Positions 17,234 through 26,596 of a stretch of DNA of 62,202 nt are shown here, in pieces. Made by a program: the position numbers and the translations under genes. The stretch is from Aerococcus sp. UBA6277 (GTDB lineage: Bacteria > Bacillota > Bacilli > Lactobacillales > Aerococcaceae), in NCBI RefSeq assembly GCF_002440555.1, contig NZ_DJUR01000039.1:1-62202 (forward strand), given 5' to 3'. The stretch's first letter is position 1. The number at the start of each line of letters is the position of its first letter. The notes below the pieces were generated by a model. The model did no database searches. It was not told the origin of the DNA and saw only the letters and a list, made by a program, of their open reading frames with translations.

Positions 17234-19175
17234 GATGCAAAAAGTATCGATTGTAACGGCGCCAACTAACAAAGACCAATTGTTATACACCTTACAAACG
17301 ATGCAAAATATACAAGTTAGTGACCTTTCCATAAAGGTAACCGGCCAAGACTTTACCTTCAACAATAACTACCAAAGTGATCAAGATTACCAAGTCATTT
17401 ATGAACGCGGACGCGAAGTATTACATTATCTAAGTCAATACCAACAAAAGGTATCTTTAAAAGATAAAATTACTGCTAAACGCCCACAAATGACCATGGA
17501 TGAACTACATGAAACTGTGGATGAAGCAGCAGCTTTACAATTGATTGAACAAGTCGAAGCCCTAAGACAAAAGCGTAATGACATTCAAGACCAACGCCAA
17601 CGGATTGAAGATGAACAAACAACCATCGCTAAATGGCGGGCCTTAGATGTCGATCCGAAATCTCTAAAAGAGTTAAAACTATTCGATGTTCGTCTAGGAA
17701 CGATTCCAAATGACGAAAATCGTCATTACTGGCAACGATTAAAAGCCATAGATGATGTAGCCGTTGAAGAAGTGTTTGCTAACGAGAATGAAATTGGTAT
17801 CGCAGTCGTTGCTTTACCAGGTCACCACGACAACTTGCAAGCAAGTCTTGCAGAAAATTATTTCTCTGAAGTGGCGTTCAATTACGGACAAACCCCAGAA
17901 GAGACCTTCCAAACATTGGAAAGTGAACGGAAACAACTCATCAAAGATGAAGAAGCCGTTGTGAAAGACATTAAAAGCATGCAAGGATCTAAAGCCACTA
18001 TTCAATTAGCGGTAGAAGAATTTTTTAACCGTAGTCAACGTGCCAACGCAGCACAACTTTCATATGATAACCAACAGCTATCTTTATTTAGTGGCTGGGT
18101 TGAAGAAGCACAGGTTGAAAACTTACAATCGGTTTTAGAGGAAACCTTTGATCCACATTCAGTGGCAGTGATTCTAGAAGAAACCACCGAGCAAGAAGTA
18201 AAAGAAGATGAAGTGCCAATTAAATTGCACAACGCTTCGATTGTAGAACCATTTGAAATGATTACAGAAATGTATTCATTACCAAATTACCGGGAGAAAG
18301 ACCCAACAAACTGGGTAGCCGGCTTCTACATGTTATTCTTCGCGATGATGATGGGTGATTTTGGTTACGGTCTATTGCTTTGGATTGGGACATTCTTTGC
18401 CTTGAAGGTTATGGATTTACGGAAGGGTACCAAACGCTTTGTAAAATTTGGACATATTCTATCCTACCCGACGATGTTAATTGGTCTAGCTTACGGATCC
18501 CTATTCGGTGAAGCTTTACCATTCGGTGTCATCAATCCAACTGAGGATGCCTTAACCTTGATGATTATTTCATTAGCGATTGGGTACATTCACATCTTTG
18601 TAGGTTTATGCTTAAATATCAGATTACAGCTTAGTCGTAAGGACTATGCCTCAGCCTATAATGACGGTATGGGTTGGTTAGCTCTATTAATAGCGCTAGC
18701 TATTGGTATTACTGGATTTATGACCGGTGTGGATATGTTGATTACAGTAGCCACTTGGTTAGCCATCGCTTCAGCAGCGGGTATTATCTTAGTACCCATG
18801 TTTACCAACGACAACAAAGCCGTTGGTGGTGTGATTGGTTTGTATAACTTATACGGCGTATCTTCATATGTTGGGGATTTCGTTTCTTATACACGACTAA
18901 TGGCTTTAGGTATTTCAGGTGGCGCAATCGCCATGTCCTTTAATATCTTGTTCAACATCTTGCCAGTGCCGGTTCGATTTTCAGCTGGTATCTTGATGAT
19001 TATCGCTTTACAACTATTTAATATGTTCTTATCGTTACTATCTGCCTATGTTCATAGTATGCGTCTAGTATTCGTTGAGTTCTTTGGTAAGTTTTATGAA
19101 GGTGGCGGTCGTGCATTTAAACCGATCCGTACCTTACAAGAATTTGTTTCTCTTAAAGATGTAAAAGAAAATTAA
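17220..19175 (+). CDS. ntpI: V-type ATPase subunit I (a-subunit)
   Basis: A 651-residue membrane stator subunit. The N-terminal half (to about residue 345) is cytoplasmic and coiled-coil rich. The C-terminal half begins at NYREKDPTNWVAGFYMLFF and has seven or eight membrane segments. The two arginines facing the rotor are present as Arg559 (SYTRLMALGISGG) and Arg615 (HSMRLVFVEFFGKFYEGGG). Both are offset by 14 from what I recall as Arg573 and Arg629 in E. hirae NtpI. With NtpK it forms the ion path. GAGGAGGTGA lies upstream, inside the end of ntpF. Confidence 0.94.
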   Translation: MAIAKMQKVSIVTAPTNKDQLLYTLQTMQNIQVSDLSIKVTGQDFTFNNNYQSDQDYQVIYERGREVLHYLSQYQQKVSLKDKITAKRPQMTMDELHETVDEAAALQLIEQVEALRQKRNDIQDQRQRIEDEQTTIAKWRALDVDPKSLKELKLFDVRLGTIPNDENRHYWQRLKAIDDVAVEEVFANENEIGIAVVALPGHHDNLQASLAENYFSEVAFNYGQTPEETFQTLESERKQLIKDEEAVVKDIKSMQGSKATIQLAVEEFFNRSQRANAAQLSYDNQQLSLFSGWVEEAQVENLQSVLEETFDPHSVAVILEETTEQEVKEDEVPIKLHNASIVEPFEMITEMYSLPNYREKDPTNWVAGFYMLFFAMMMGDFGYGLLLWIGTFFALKVMDLRKGTKRFVKFGHILSYPTMLIGLAYGSLFGEALPFGVINPTEDALTLMIISLAIGYIHIFVGLCLNIRLQLSRKDYASAYNDGMGWLALLIALAIGITGFMTGVDMLITVATWLAIASAAGIILVPMFTNDNKAVGGVIGLYNLYGVSSYVGDFVSYTRLMALGISGGAIAMSFNILFNILPVPVRFSAGILMIIALQLFNMFLSLLSAYVHSMRLVFVEFFGKFYEGGGRAFKPIRTLQEFVSLKDVKEN

Positions 19176-19204
19176 TAAAAAGACAACAAAATGGAGGTTT
19201 TTAA

Positions 19205-19687
<483 letters not shown>

Positions 19688-19731
19688 TCACTAATCAAGT
19701 AGAAAAACCAAAAGAAGGAGGAATAAGTCGA

Positions 19732-20301
19732 ATGGCAGATATTCAAACTTTAGTCGACCAAGTGCTAGCCAATGCTGAAAAGGAAGAAAAAGAAGCATTA
19801 AAAGCATTTGAAGCTGAAATGAATGAAGAAATCAACAAAGCCAAAGCGCAAAACGATGCCCAAATTGTGGCTGAAAAGCAACACATCGAAAACGCTGAAG
19901 CAAAAAAATTACAAACACAAAAACAAAGCTTCTTAAACGTCTTACGTAATGACAAATTACAAGCCAAACAAGCCTTACTAGAAAAAGTCTATAACCAAGC
20001 TATTGTTGAATTACAACAATTATCAAGCGAAGAGTTTACAGGTTTTATCAAAGGCGCTTTAAACCAAGTAGCTGGTACTGAGAACCTTACGTTAACAGTA
20101 GGTGAATTCAGCCAACACCAATTCGACGCTGATCAAGTGAAAGCCTTAAACCCATCTATTCAGTTAGATGACACTTTCCTTCCTAAGCGTTCAGGTTTTA
20201 TTTTAAGTAACGAAGAAGTGGACTATAACTTTACTTTTGAATCAATCATTGACCAAAAGAAAAAAGCATTAGCGCCAAAATTAGTGAAACAAGCATTCTA
20301 A
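19732..20301 (+). CDS. ntpE: V-type ATPase subunit E (peripheral stalk)
   Basis: A 189-residue stalk subunit. The first 110 residues are a highly charged coiled coil (KEEKEALKAFEAEMNEEI and onward). The C-terminal domain has the usual SGFILSNEEVDYNFTFESII pattern, where subunit E binds the top of the catalytic head. GAAGGAGGAA precedes the ATG at 19732. It pairs with NtpF to form the peripheral stalk. Confidence 0.9.
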   Translation: MADIQTLVDQVLANAEKEEKEALKAFEAEMNEEINKAKAQNDAQIVAEKQHIENAEAKKLQTQKQSFLNVLRNDKLQAKQALLEKVYNQAIVELQQLSSEEFTGFIKGALNQVAGTENLTLTVGEFSQHQFDADQVKALNPSIQLDDTFLPKRSGFILSNEEVDYNFTFESIIDQKKKALAPKLVKQAF

Positions 20302-20319
20302 GAAAGGGGAGTGATAGCA

Positions 20320-21321
20320 ATGCCAAACGCTACATATGCACAACTGGATACAACCATTCGTGTAAAAGAAAGTAGTTTGCTAGCAAAAGAAGACTATGAC
20401 GCACTTTTACGTGCCAACTCCCTTGAAGATGTATTTGCTGCCCTACGTAAAATGAACTACCATATCCCTGAAAATATCGGAGAAACACATGATTTCGAAG
20501 GGTTCCTAACCCGTGATTTACGTGAAATGTATGCTGGTTTATATGAAGAAACGCCTGTAGATGAAGTGGTAGACGTATTTGCCTTGCGTTACAGCTACCA
20601 CAATTTAAAAGTGTTATTCAAAGAATGGTATACAGAACGCGATTTCTCGCACATGTATATCAACATCGGCCGTTTTTCAATCGAAGCCTTAAGGACCCTA
20701 ATGCAAACCGGTGAAGGTAACCAGTTCCCGGAAGTGATGAAAGTTGGGGTTCAACATGCACGTGATTACTACGAAGAATACCATGACCTAGACGGTATTT
20801 CGATCCTATTGGACCAGTCTTACCTAGGTCATTTAAGAGACATCGCCGACAAATCAGATGATCAAGATATGGCGAATACCCTATTGATGATGATTGATTT
20901 AGAAAACTTGTCTATGGTTGTTCGTGGTATGAAACAGGGTCGTTCTCGTGGGTTCTTAGAAGCAGTTTTATCTGATGATGGGACTTTTGAAGAGGTAGAA
21001 TTAGTCGACTTAGCAACGAGTAAAGACTATAACCGCGTATTGGATAAATTTGCCAGCTTACCATTCGCTGGTAAAATCAATGACCGTATCAGCGCCAATG
21101 ATCCAATTGATGTGGTGAAATTAGATAAGAAAATCAAGAAAATCGAGGCTGAAGAAATTCGTCAGGCAGCTTGGGTACCATTTGGCCCAATGCCTGTATT
21201 GGCTTACATTTACTTCAAAGAAAATGAAGTAGCCAATCTAAGACTTATTTTAAACGCCAAAGAATATGATCTAGACCAAAAAAGTGTTGAAGAAAGGATG
21301 CGACCTATTTATGGCTTATAA
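20320..21321 (+). CDS. ntpC: V-type ATPase subunit C (central-stalk socket, d-subunit)
   Basis: A 333-residue soluble subunit that links the rotor ring to the central axle. It is mainly helical and has the family hallmarks YAQLDTTIRVKESSLL at the N-terminus and FGPMPVLAYIYFKENEVANLRLIL near the C-terminus. The start is the ATG at 20320, 8 bp after GGGGAG, rather than the upstream GTG at 20311. Its 3' end overlaps ntpG by 11 bp. Confidence 0.92.
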   Translation: MPNATYAQLDTTIRVKESSLLAKEDYDALLRANSLEDVFAALRKMNYHIPENIGETHDFEGFLTRDLREMYAGLYEETPVDEVVDVFALRYSYHNLKVLFKEWYTERDFSHMYINIGRFSIEALRTLMQTGEGNQFPEVMKVGVQHARDYYEEYHDLDGISILLDQSYLGHLRDIADKSDDQDMANTLLMMIDLENLSMVVRGMKQGRSRGFLEAVLSDDGTFEEVELVDLATSKDYNRVLDKFASLPFAGKINDRISANDPIDVVKLDKKIKKIEAEEIRQAAWVPFGPMPVLAYIYFKENEVANLRLILNAKEYDLDQKSVEERMRPIYGL

Positions 21322-21622
21322 AATCGGTGTAGTCGGTGAAAAAGACGTCGTTGTTCCTTTCCAATTGATTGGTTTCGACGCCTATCCAGTGATTTCAAGC
21401 CAACAAGCCCGTGAAATAATCCGGAAAATGGCAGACGACCACTATGGTGTGATCTATTTGACCGAAACAATCGCACAGCAAATTCCAGACACCATTGCCT
21501 TTTACGATACACAAGTTAGCCCAGCAATCATTCTGATCCCTTCACACAAAGGGAGCTTGGGTATCGGGCAGTCTCGTGTAAATGACAACGTTGAGAAAGC
21601 GGTTGGTCAAAATATTCTATAA
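21311..21622 (+). CDS. ntpG: V-type ATPase subunit G (F-subunit type, central axle)
   Basis: A 103-residue Rossmann-like axle subunit. It begins MAYKIGVVGEKD and ends with IPSHKGSLGIGQ and VEKAVGQNIL, both close to E. hirae NtpG as I recall it. It binds NtpD in the rotating axle and may tune ATPase activity. The start at 21311 lies inside the end of ntpC; AAAGGA is 13 bp upstream, so translational coupling is probable. An in-frame TTG at 21284 is less likely because it adds nine residues absent from the homologue. Confidence 0.92.
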   Translation: MAYKIGVVGEKDVVVPFQLIGFDAYPVISSQQAREIIRKMADDHYGVIYLTETIAQQIPDTIAFYDTQVSPAIILIPSHKGSLGIGQSRVNDNVEKAVGQNIL

Positions 21623-21677
21623 GAATCAAAATACGCAAATGAAAAATCATAGAAAACGATAAGAGGGAGGAACAGTC

Positions 21678-23453
21678 TTGAAAGACGGAAAAATCATTGA
21701 AGTTTCCGGTCCACTGATTAAAGCTAGTGGCATGGAAGAAGCAGCTGTTCGTGATATTTGTTTAGTAGGTGACCTACAATTAACAGGGGAGATCCTTGAA
21801 ATGCACGGCGATGTTGCTTCAATTCAGGTATACGAGGAAACTTCTGGTCTTAAACCTGGCCAAGTAGTAAAAACAACTGGTCAACCATTATCAGTTGAAC
21901 TTGGACCTGGTATGTTAACGAAAATGTTTGACGGTATCCAACGACCATTACAAGAGTTCATGGATTCAACCGAATCAAACTACTTAGAACGTGGTGTGCA
22001 AGTAGCACCCCTAGACCGTTCAGCAGTGTGGCATTTTACCCCAACTGTTGAAGCAGGCACACAAGTTACAGGTGGTGACATTGTGGGTACTGTTCAAGAA
22101 GGTCCCGTAATTGAACACCGTATCATGGTGCCAGTTGGCGTTTCAGGTACAGTGAAATCAATTCAAGAAGGCGACTACACTTTAGAAAATAACGTGTATG
22201 TCTTAGACACTGAGCAAGGCGAGAAATCATTCACAATGATGCAAACATGGCCAGTTCGTCAAGGTCGTCCTTTTGCAGAAAAATACTCACCAAATAAAAT
22301 CATGACAACAGGTCAACGTGTTATCGATACTTTCTTCCCAATCTCTAAGGGTGGAGCGGCTGCAGTTCCAGGGCCATTCGGTGCCGGTAAGACAGTTGTA
22401 CAACACCAAATTGCAAAATATGCAGATGTTGATATCGTAATTTATGTTGGTTGTGGTGAACGTGGTAATGAGATGACTGACGTAATTAACGAGTTCCCTG
22501 AATTGGTTGACCCAAAAACTGGTGAATCAATCATGGAGCGTACTGTGTTAATTGCCAACACTTCAAACATGCCGGTAGCAGCCCGTGAAGCTTCTGTTTA
22601 TACAGGGATCACAATTGCTGAATACTTCCGTGACATGGGTTACTCAGTAGCAATTATGGCCGATTCAACTTCTCGTTGGGCGGAAGCACTTCGTGAAATG
22701 TCTGGTCGTCTAGAAGAGATGCCTGGTGACGAAGGTTACCCAGCTTACTTAGGTTCTCGTATTGCAGAATACTATGAGCGTGCTGGTATCGTCCGTACTT
22801 TAGGTAGCGAAGGCCGTACAGGGTCAGTTACAGCAGTTGGTGCCGTGTCGCCTCCAGGTGGGGATACATCTGAGCCGGTTACACAAAATACCTTACGCGT
22901 TGTAAAAGTATTCTGGTCATTAGATGCCAACCTATCTCGTCAACGTCACTTCCCAGCCATTAACTGGTTAAGCTCATACTCATTGTATGATTCAGAAATC
23001 TACAAGGGTGTAGCGGCAGAATTAGGCGTTGAATGGGGCCAATGGGTACAAAAAGCCATGAATATCCTAACTGAAGAAGACAGCTTACAAGAAGTTGTGC
23101 AATTAGTTGGTATTGATGCCTTATCGGAAAAAGATAAAATGACCCTACTCATCGCAGCTATGATTCGTGAAGGTTACTTACAACAAAATGCCTTTGATGA
23201 CGTAGATACAACGACTTCAGCGAAGAAACAAGAGAAAATGTTATTCAACATTTTAACCTTCGACCAAGAAGCGCGCCAAGCAATGGAAAAAGGTGCTTAC
23301 TACCAAGAAATTGCTGACAACACAGTCGACTTACGCGAAAAAATCGTGCGTTCTAAATTTATCCCAGAAGATCAATTAGACCGCATTGACGCTATCAACA
23401 ATGAAATTAAAGAAGCTATGACAGAAATCTTGAAAGGAGGTAGCTACGCATAA
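21678..23453 (+). CDS. ntpA: V-type ATPase catalytic subunit A
   Basis: A 591-residue catalytic subunit of the V1 head. The Walker A P-loop GPFGAGKT is at residues 232-239. The long non-homologous insert typical of V/A-type A subunits lies between the N-terminal barrel and the P-loop. [46 protein letters not shown] and [14 protein letters not shown] follow in the expected order. Translation appears to start at TTG (21678), 7 bp after GGGAGG; no nearby ATG gives a family-like N-terminus. Its stop overlaps the ntpB start by one base. Confidence 0.97.
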   Translation: MKDGKIIEVSGPLIKASGMEEAAVRDICLVGDLQLTGEILEMHGDVASIQVYEETSGLKPGQVVKTTGQPLSVELGPGMLTKMFDGIQRPLQEFMDSTESNYLERGVQVAPLDRSAVWHFTPTVEAGTQVTGGDIVGTVQEGPVIEHRIMVPVGVSGTVKSIQEGDYTLENNVYVLDTEQGEKSFTMMQTWPVRQGRPFAEKYSPNKIMTTGQRVIDTFFPISKGGAAAVPGPFGAGKTVVQHQIAKYADVDIVIYVGCGERGNEMTDVINEFPELVDPKTGESIMERTVLIANTSNMPVAAREASVYTGITIAEYFRDMGYSVAIMADSTSRWAEALREMSGRLEEMPGDEGYPAYLGSRIAEYYERAGIVRTLGSEGRTGSVTAVGAVSPPGGDTSEPVTQNTLRVVKVFWSLDANLSRQRHFPAINWLSSYSLYDSEIYKGVAAELGVEWGQWVQKAMNILTEEDSLQEVVQLVGIDALSEKDKMTLLIAAMIREGYLQQNAFDDVDTTTSAKKQEKMLFNILTFDQEARQAMEKGAYYQEIADNTVDLREKIVRSKFIPEDQLDRIDAINNEIKEAMTEILKGGSYA

Positions 23454-24835
23454 TGTTAAAAGAGTATAAATCTATCTCCGACGTTTATGGTCCCCTAATG
23501 ATTGTAGAGGACGTTGAAGGCATTAGTTTTGATGAGTTAGTAGAAGTACAGTTACAAACTGGTGAAAAACGTCTAGGACAAGTGCTCCAAGTAGAAGAAA
23601 GCCGCGCAGTCGTACAAATCTTTGGTGGTGGTTCTGGTATTAACTTACAAGACACTAAAGTACGGTTCCAAGGACGACCACTTGAATTCGGCGTGTCTGA
23701 AGACATGATTGGGCGTGTATTCGATGGACTTGGTAATATCAACGACAACGGTCCAGAAATCATCGCTGACGAAAGCCGCGACATCAATGGTCAAGCCATT
23801 AACCCAATGGCTCGTGACTACCCGGATGAATTTATTCAAACTGGTATCTCAACAATTGACCACTTAAACACCTTAGTTCGTGGGCAAAAATTACCCGTAT
23901 TCTCTGGTTCAGGTTTACCGCATAAAGAGCTTGCTGCCCAAATCGCACGTCAAGCCACTGTACTAGGTGACGACGACCAATTCGCCGTTGTCTTTGCAGC
24001 AATGGGGGTAACTTTTGAAGAGGCTGAATACTTCATGGAATCATTCCGTGAAACAGGTGCCATCGACCGTTCAGTATTGTTCATCAACTTAGCGGATGAC
24101 CCTTCAATTGAACGTTTAGCAACACCAAAAATTGCCTTAACAGCAGCAGAATACCTAGCATACGAAAAAGACATGCAAGTATTGGTTATCATGACTGACA
24201 TGACTAACTACTGTGAAGCCTTACGTGAAGTATCTGCAGCTCGCCGTGAAGTACCAGGACGTCGTGGTTACCCAGGTTACCTATATACTAACTTGTCTAC
24301 CTTATATGAACGTGCTGGCCGTATCAAAGGGTCAAAAGGTTCTGTAACGCAAATCCCAATCCTGTCAATGCCAGAGGATGACATTACCCATCCAATTCCT
24401 GACTTAACAGGTTATATTACCGAAGGGCAAATTATCTTAGACCGTGACCTTGATGCACGTGGTATTGAGCCACCAATCAACGTATTGCCATCACTTTCTC
24501 GTCTAAAAGATAAAGGTACCGGTGAAGGTAAAACACGTAAAGACCACGCAGCGACAATGAACCAACTATTTGCTGCTTATGCGAAAGGTAAACAAGCTAA
24601 AGAATTATCTCAAGTATTGGGTGAGTCAGCCCTATCTGAAACAGATAAGAAATACGTAGAATTTACCACAGCATTTGAAGATAAATACGTTGACCAAGGT
24701 TTTGAGTACAACCGTACGATTGAAGAAACCTTAAATCTAGCTTGGGAATTACTAGCGATCTTGCCTCGTACAGAATTAACACGTATTAAAGATGATTTAA
24801 TCGATACATACATGCCTTCAACTGAAGGAGAGTGA
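23453..24835 (+). CDS. ntpB: V-type ATPase non-catalytic subunit B
   Basis: A 460-residue head subunit that alternates with NtpA. Its P-loop is degenerate, as normal for subunit B ([19 protein letters not shown]), and the B-type signatures [46 protein letters not shown] and [22 protein letters not shown] are all present. AAAGGAGGTAGC precedes the ATG, which overlaps the ntpA stop as TAATG. Confidence 0.97.
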   Translation: MLKEYKSISDVYGPLMIVEDVEGISFDELVEVQLQTGEKRLGQVLQVEESRAVVQIFGGGSGINLQDTKVRFQGRPLEFGVSEDMIGRVFDGLGNINDNGPEIIADESRDINGQAINPMARDYPDEFIQTGISTIDHLNTLVRGQKLPVFSGSGLPHKELAAQIARQATVLGDDDQFAVVFAAMGVTFEEAEYFMESFRETGAIDRSVLFINLADDPSIERLATPKIALTAAEYLAYEKDMQVLVIMTDMTNYCEALREVSAARREVPGRRGYPGYLYTNLSTLYERAGRIKGSKGSVTQIPILSMPEDDITHPIPDLTGYITEGQIILDRDLDARGIEPPINVLPSLSRLKDKGTGEGKTRKDHAATMNQLFAAYAKGKQAKELSQVLGESALSETDKKYVEFTTAFEDKYVDQGFEYNRTIEETLNLAWELLAILPRTELTRIKDDLIDTYMPSTEGE

Positions 24836-24841
24836 TTTTAA

Positions 24842-25477
24842 ATGGCAAATGCGCTAAATGTCAAACCAACACGGATGGAACTGAGCACATTAAAAGACCG
24901 TTTAAAAGTTGCTCAAAATGGTTATGACTTACTAAAAGATAAACAAGACGAATTAATGCGTCAGTTTATTGAATTAATCAAAGAAAATAACCGCCTGCGC
25001 AATGAAGTAGAAGACGAATTGTCTGGTGCTTTAGGTAACTTCGTATTGGCCTCATCATCAATGAATGACGCCTTTATGGAAGAAATCGTGGCTTTACCAA
25101 CTAAACAAGTCAACTTGGAAATTGCCCGGAAAAATATCATGAGCGTTGACGTACCTAAGATGTCATTCTCATATGACGATGACGATCAAAACAGCGACAA
25201 CGAAGTGAAATACGGTTACCTAAACACATCTAGTGAATTAGACGATGCCATCGAAGTCTTGAACGATGTCATGCCTAAGCTGTTAAAATTGAGCGAAATT
25301 GAAAAAACGTGTCAATTAATGGCAACGGAAATTGAATCCACAAGACGTCGAGTAAACGCCTTAGAATACCGGATGATTCCAAACATCAAGGAAACCATCA
25401 AGTATATCCAAATGAAACTAGACGAAAACGAACGTGCATCCATCACGCGGATGATCAAAGTGAAGGATATGGGGTAA
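24842..25477 (+). CDS. ntpD: V-type ATPase subunit D (central axle)
   Basis: A 211-residue axle subunit of two long helices forming a coiled coil. The N-terminal helix starts at NVKPTRMELSTLKDRL and the C-terminal helix holds STRRRVNALEYRMIPNIKETIKYI, a diagnostic D-subunit signature. It is the last gene of the operon. E. hirae has ntpH and ntpJ (a K+ transporter) after it; neither is found here. A structured repeat begins 23 bp after the stop, ahead of the operon terminator. Confidence 0.95.
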   Translation: MANALNVKPTRMELSTLKDRLKVAQNGYDLLKDKQDELMRQFIELIKENNRLRNEVEDELSGALGNFVLASSSMNDAFMEEIVALPTKQVNLEIARKNIMSVDVPKMSFSYDDDDQNSDNEVKYGYLNTSSELDDAIEVLNDVMPKLLKLSEIEKTCQLMATEIESTRRRVNALEYRMIPNIKETIKYIQMKLDENERASITRMIKVKDMG

Positions 25478-25499
25478 ACACCAGGGTGCTAAATACCAA

Positions 25500-25625
25500 G
25501 GTGCGAGAGCCGACGCCAAGAAAGAAACGTTGTAAGATTAGGGCAGTGGCTGACACAGTCAGGTACAACCTAATCTGAAACGCAGTTCTCTCTGGAGGCT
25601 TGAACCCGACTAATGGTGCGAGAGC
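25500..25625 (+). repeat. Structured intergenic repeat, copy A
   Basis: This foldable unit lies in the V-ATPase 3' untranslated region. AAGATTAGG pairs with CCTAATCT, around an inner CTGAC/GTCAG hairpin. The outer arms AAGAAAGAAAC and GTTCTCTCT also pair. The unit is bounded by an exact 11-bp direct repeat GGTGCGAGAGC at 25500-25510 and 25615-25625. It is similar to copies B, C and D. Confidence 0.85.
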
Positions 25626-25727
25626 TTTACTGAGGGTGTGAAACGCTATGTTTATAACTTTAGCCAGTCTAAATGTAACCTTGTCCAGCTTTCGACTTGC
25701 ACTTACTTGTCATTCAAAATAGTTTTC

Positions 25728-25772
25728 AAAGAGAGATCAAATCAATTCAAACAATTGGTTTGGTCTCTTTTC
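25728..25772 (+). terminator. Terminator of the V-ATPase operon
   Basis: A two-part stem (7 bp, a 2-nt bulge, then 11 bp with G-T pairs) around the loop CAAAC ends in TTTT. It lies about 100 bp after repeat copy A, so the repeat is transcribed with the operon. Confidence 0.7.
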
Positions 25773-25817
25773 CATATGTGAAGATGCTTTGGGAGGTCCA
25801 TAATATGGAAGAAGTCC

Positions 25818-25847
25818 TTTACAAAGTATCAATAAAAATGGTATAAT
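25818..25847 (+). promoter_or_regulatory. Promoter of the SRP RNA gene
   Basis: TTTACA (25818-25823) and a perfect TATAAT (25842-25847) are 18 bp apart. The RNA would start about 7 bp later. Confidence 0.75.
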
Positions 25848-25853
25848 AGAATT

Positions 25854-25945
25854 TGCCGAAAGGCCTTGCGGCAAGGGTAGAGATGTGAACCGGGTCAGAT
25901 GGGGAACCAAGCAGCCCTAAGCATTGTCTATCCTGTGCTGTAAGT
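25854..25945 (+). ncRNA. ffs: Small signal recognition particle RNA (4.5S-type)
   Basis: The conserved Ffh-binding core is present: GGGTCAGATGGGGAACCAAG followed by CAGCCC, with the GGAA tetraloop in the apical stem and the AGCAG asymmetric loop. Flanking arms GCGGCAAGGGTAGA and TCTATCCTGTGCTGT pair to make the long hairpin. The length of about 90 nt fits the small bacterial form without an Alu domain, as in Lactobacillales. It has its own promoter and terminator. Exact ends are inferred. Confidence 0.88.
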
Positions 25946-25975
25946 TAGTATAAATTTAAACGGCTAAAAGCCAAA

Positions 25976-26009
25976 AGCCAAGTGTGTCCATTCACGCTTG
26001 GCTTTTTTT
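25976..26009 (+). terminator. Terminator of the SRP RNA gene
   Basis: An 11-bp stem (AGCCAAGTGTG with CACGCTTGGCT), 6-nt loop and seven T residues. Confidence 0.88.
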
Positions 26010-26082
26010 ATACCCAATTTTAGAAAATTTGTATGCCATACCCGAAGAAAATAGCAGCAATTAATCAGAAAGAGGATAAGTG

Positions 26083-26448
26083 TCATACTTCTAGTTGGGT
26101 AAAGGCGTCCCTTTGCACATCTTCCTGGCTTGATGCAGGATGGTCTTTTATCAAGTGTGTATAGATTACATAAGCGATGATCAAAATACTGGCTGCATAC
26201 GCTAGGTAATACCAGGTGTATGGATAGTGGTGGTTCACCCAATTGAGAGCTTGGAAAATCCAGTCAGAAAAACCAAAGTAAAAGATTAGCCCGATGAAAA
26301 AGTTTCCCAGCCCAATGGGGAAGATAAAGTACAAAATATGATAAGGTGATTTAATTTTAGATTGTAAAATCAATTGCTGGGTGAGCGCAAAGGGATTAAT
26401 GCCATCGATTAAGCCTGCAATCAAAGCCGTTGTGAAAACCACAAACAT
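26083..26448 (-). CDS. Small polytopic membrane protein with a DGINPFAL motif
   Basis: A 121-residue protein with about three or four hydrophobic segments and a polar acidic tail. The first segment, FTTALIAGLIDGINPFALTQ, resembles the DGINPCA-type opening of CcdA/DsbD-like membrane proteins, but the cysteine is replaced by Phe and no other cysteine is present, so thiol chemistry is unlikely. The start at 26448 follows AGAAGGAC by a normal spacing. I cannot assign a function. Sequence between it and the helicase gene (26449-26596) has short inverted repeats but no clear terminator. Confidence 0.55.
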   Translation of the reverse strand: MFVVFTTALIAGLIDGINPFALTQQLILQSKIKSPYHILYFIFPIGLGNFFIGLIFYFGFSDWIFQALNWVNHHYPYTWYYLAYAASILIIAYVIYTHLIKDHPASSQEDVQRDAFTQLEV

Positions 26449-26596
26449 GACTGTCCTTCTAAAAAAACGGACAAACACCCAAGTAGCACACCTTCAATTT
26501 GAAGGACCTATGTGCACTCGAATATCTATCCGGTGATAGTCGTTCTATAAATGTGTCTCTATCCTATCAAAATAGGGATAGGTAGACAAGGGTAGT

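Noticed and set aside
25495..25630. Repeat copy A as a CRISPR or insertion sequence
   Set aside because: There is no array of short repeats with spacers and no transposase ORF. The unit is a single foldable element with four relatives in the window.
26470..26590. Inverted repeats between the small membrane protein and the helicase gene as a T-box or riboswitch
   Set aside because: Short palindromes (CCTTCAATTTGAAGG and a CTATCC/GGATAG pair) are present, but no conserved T-box motif, and no T run follows the stems.
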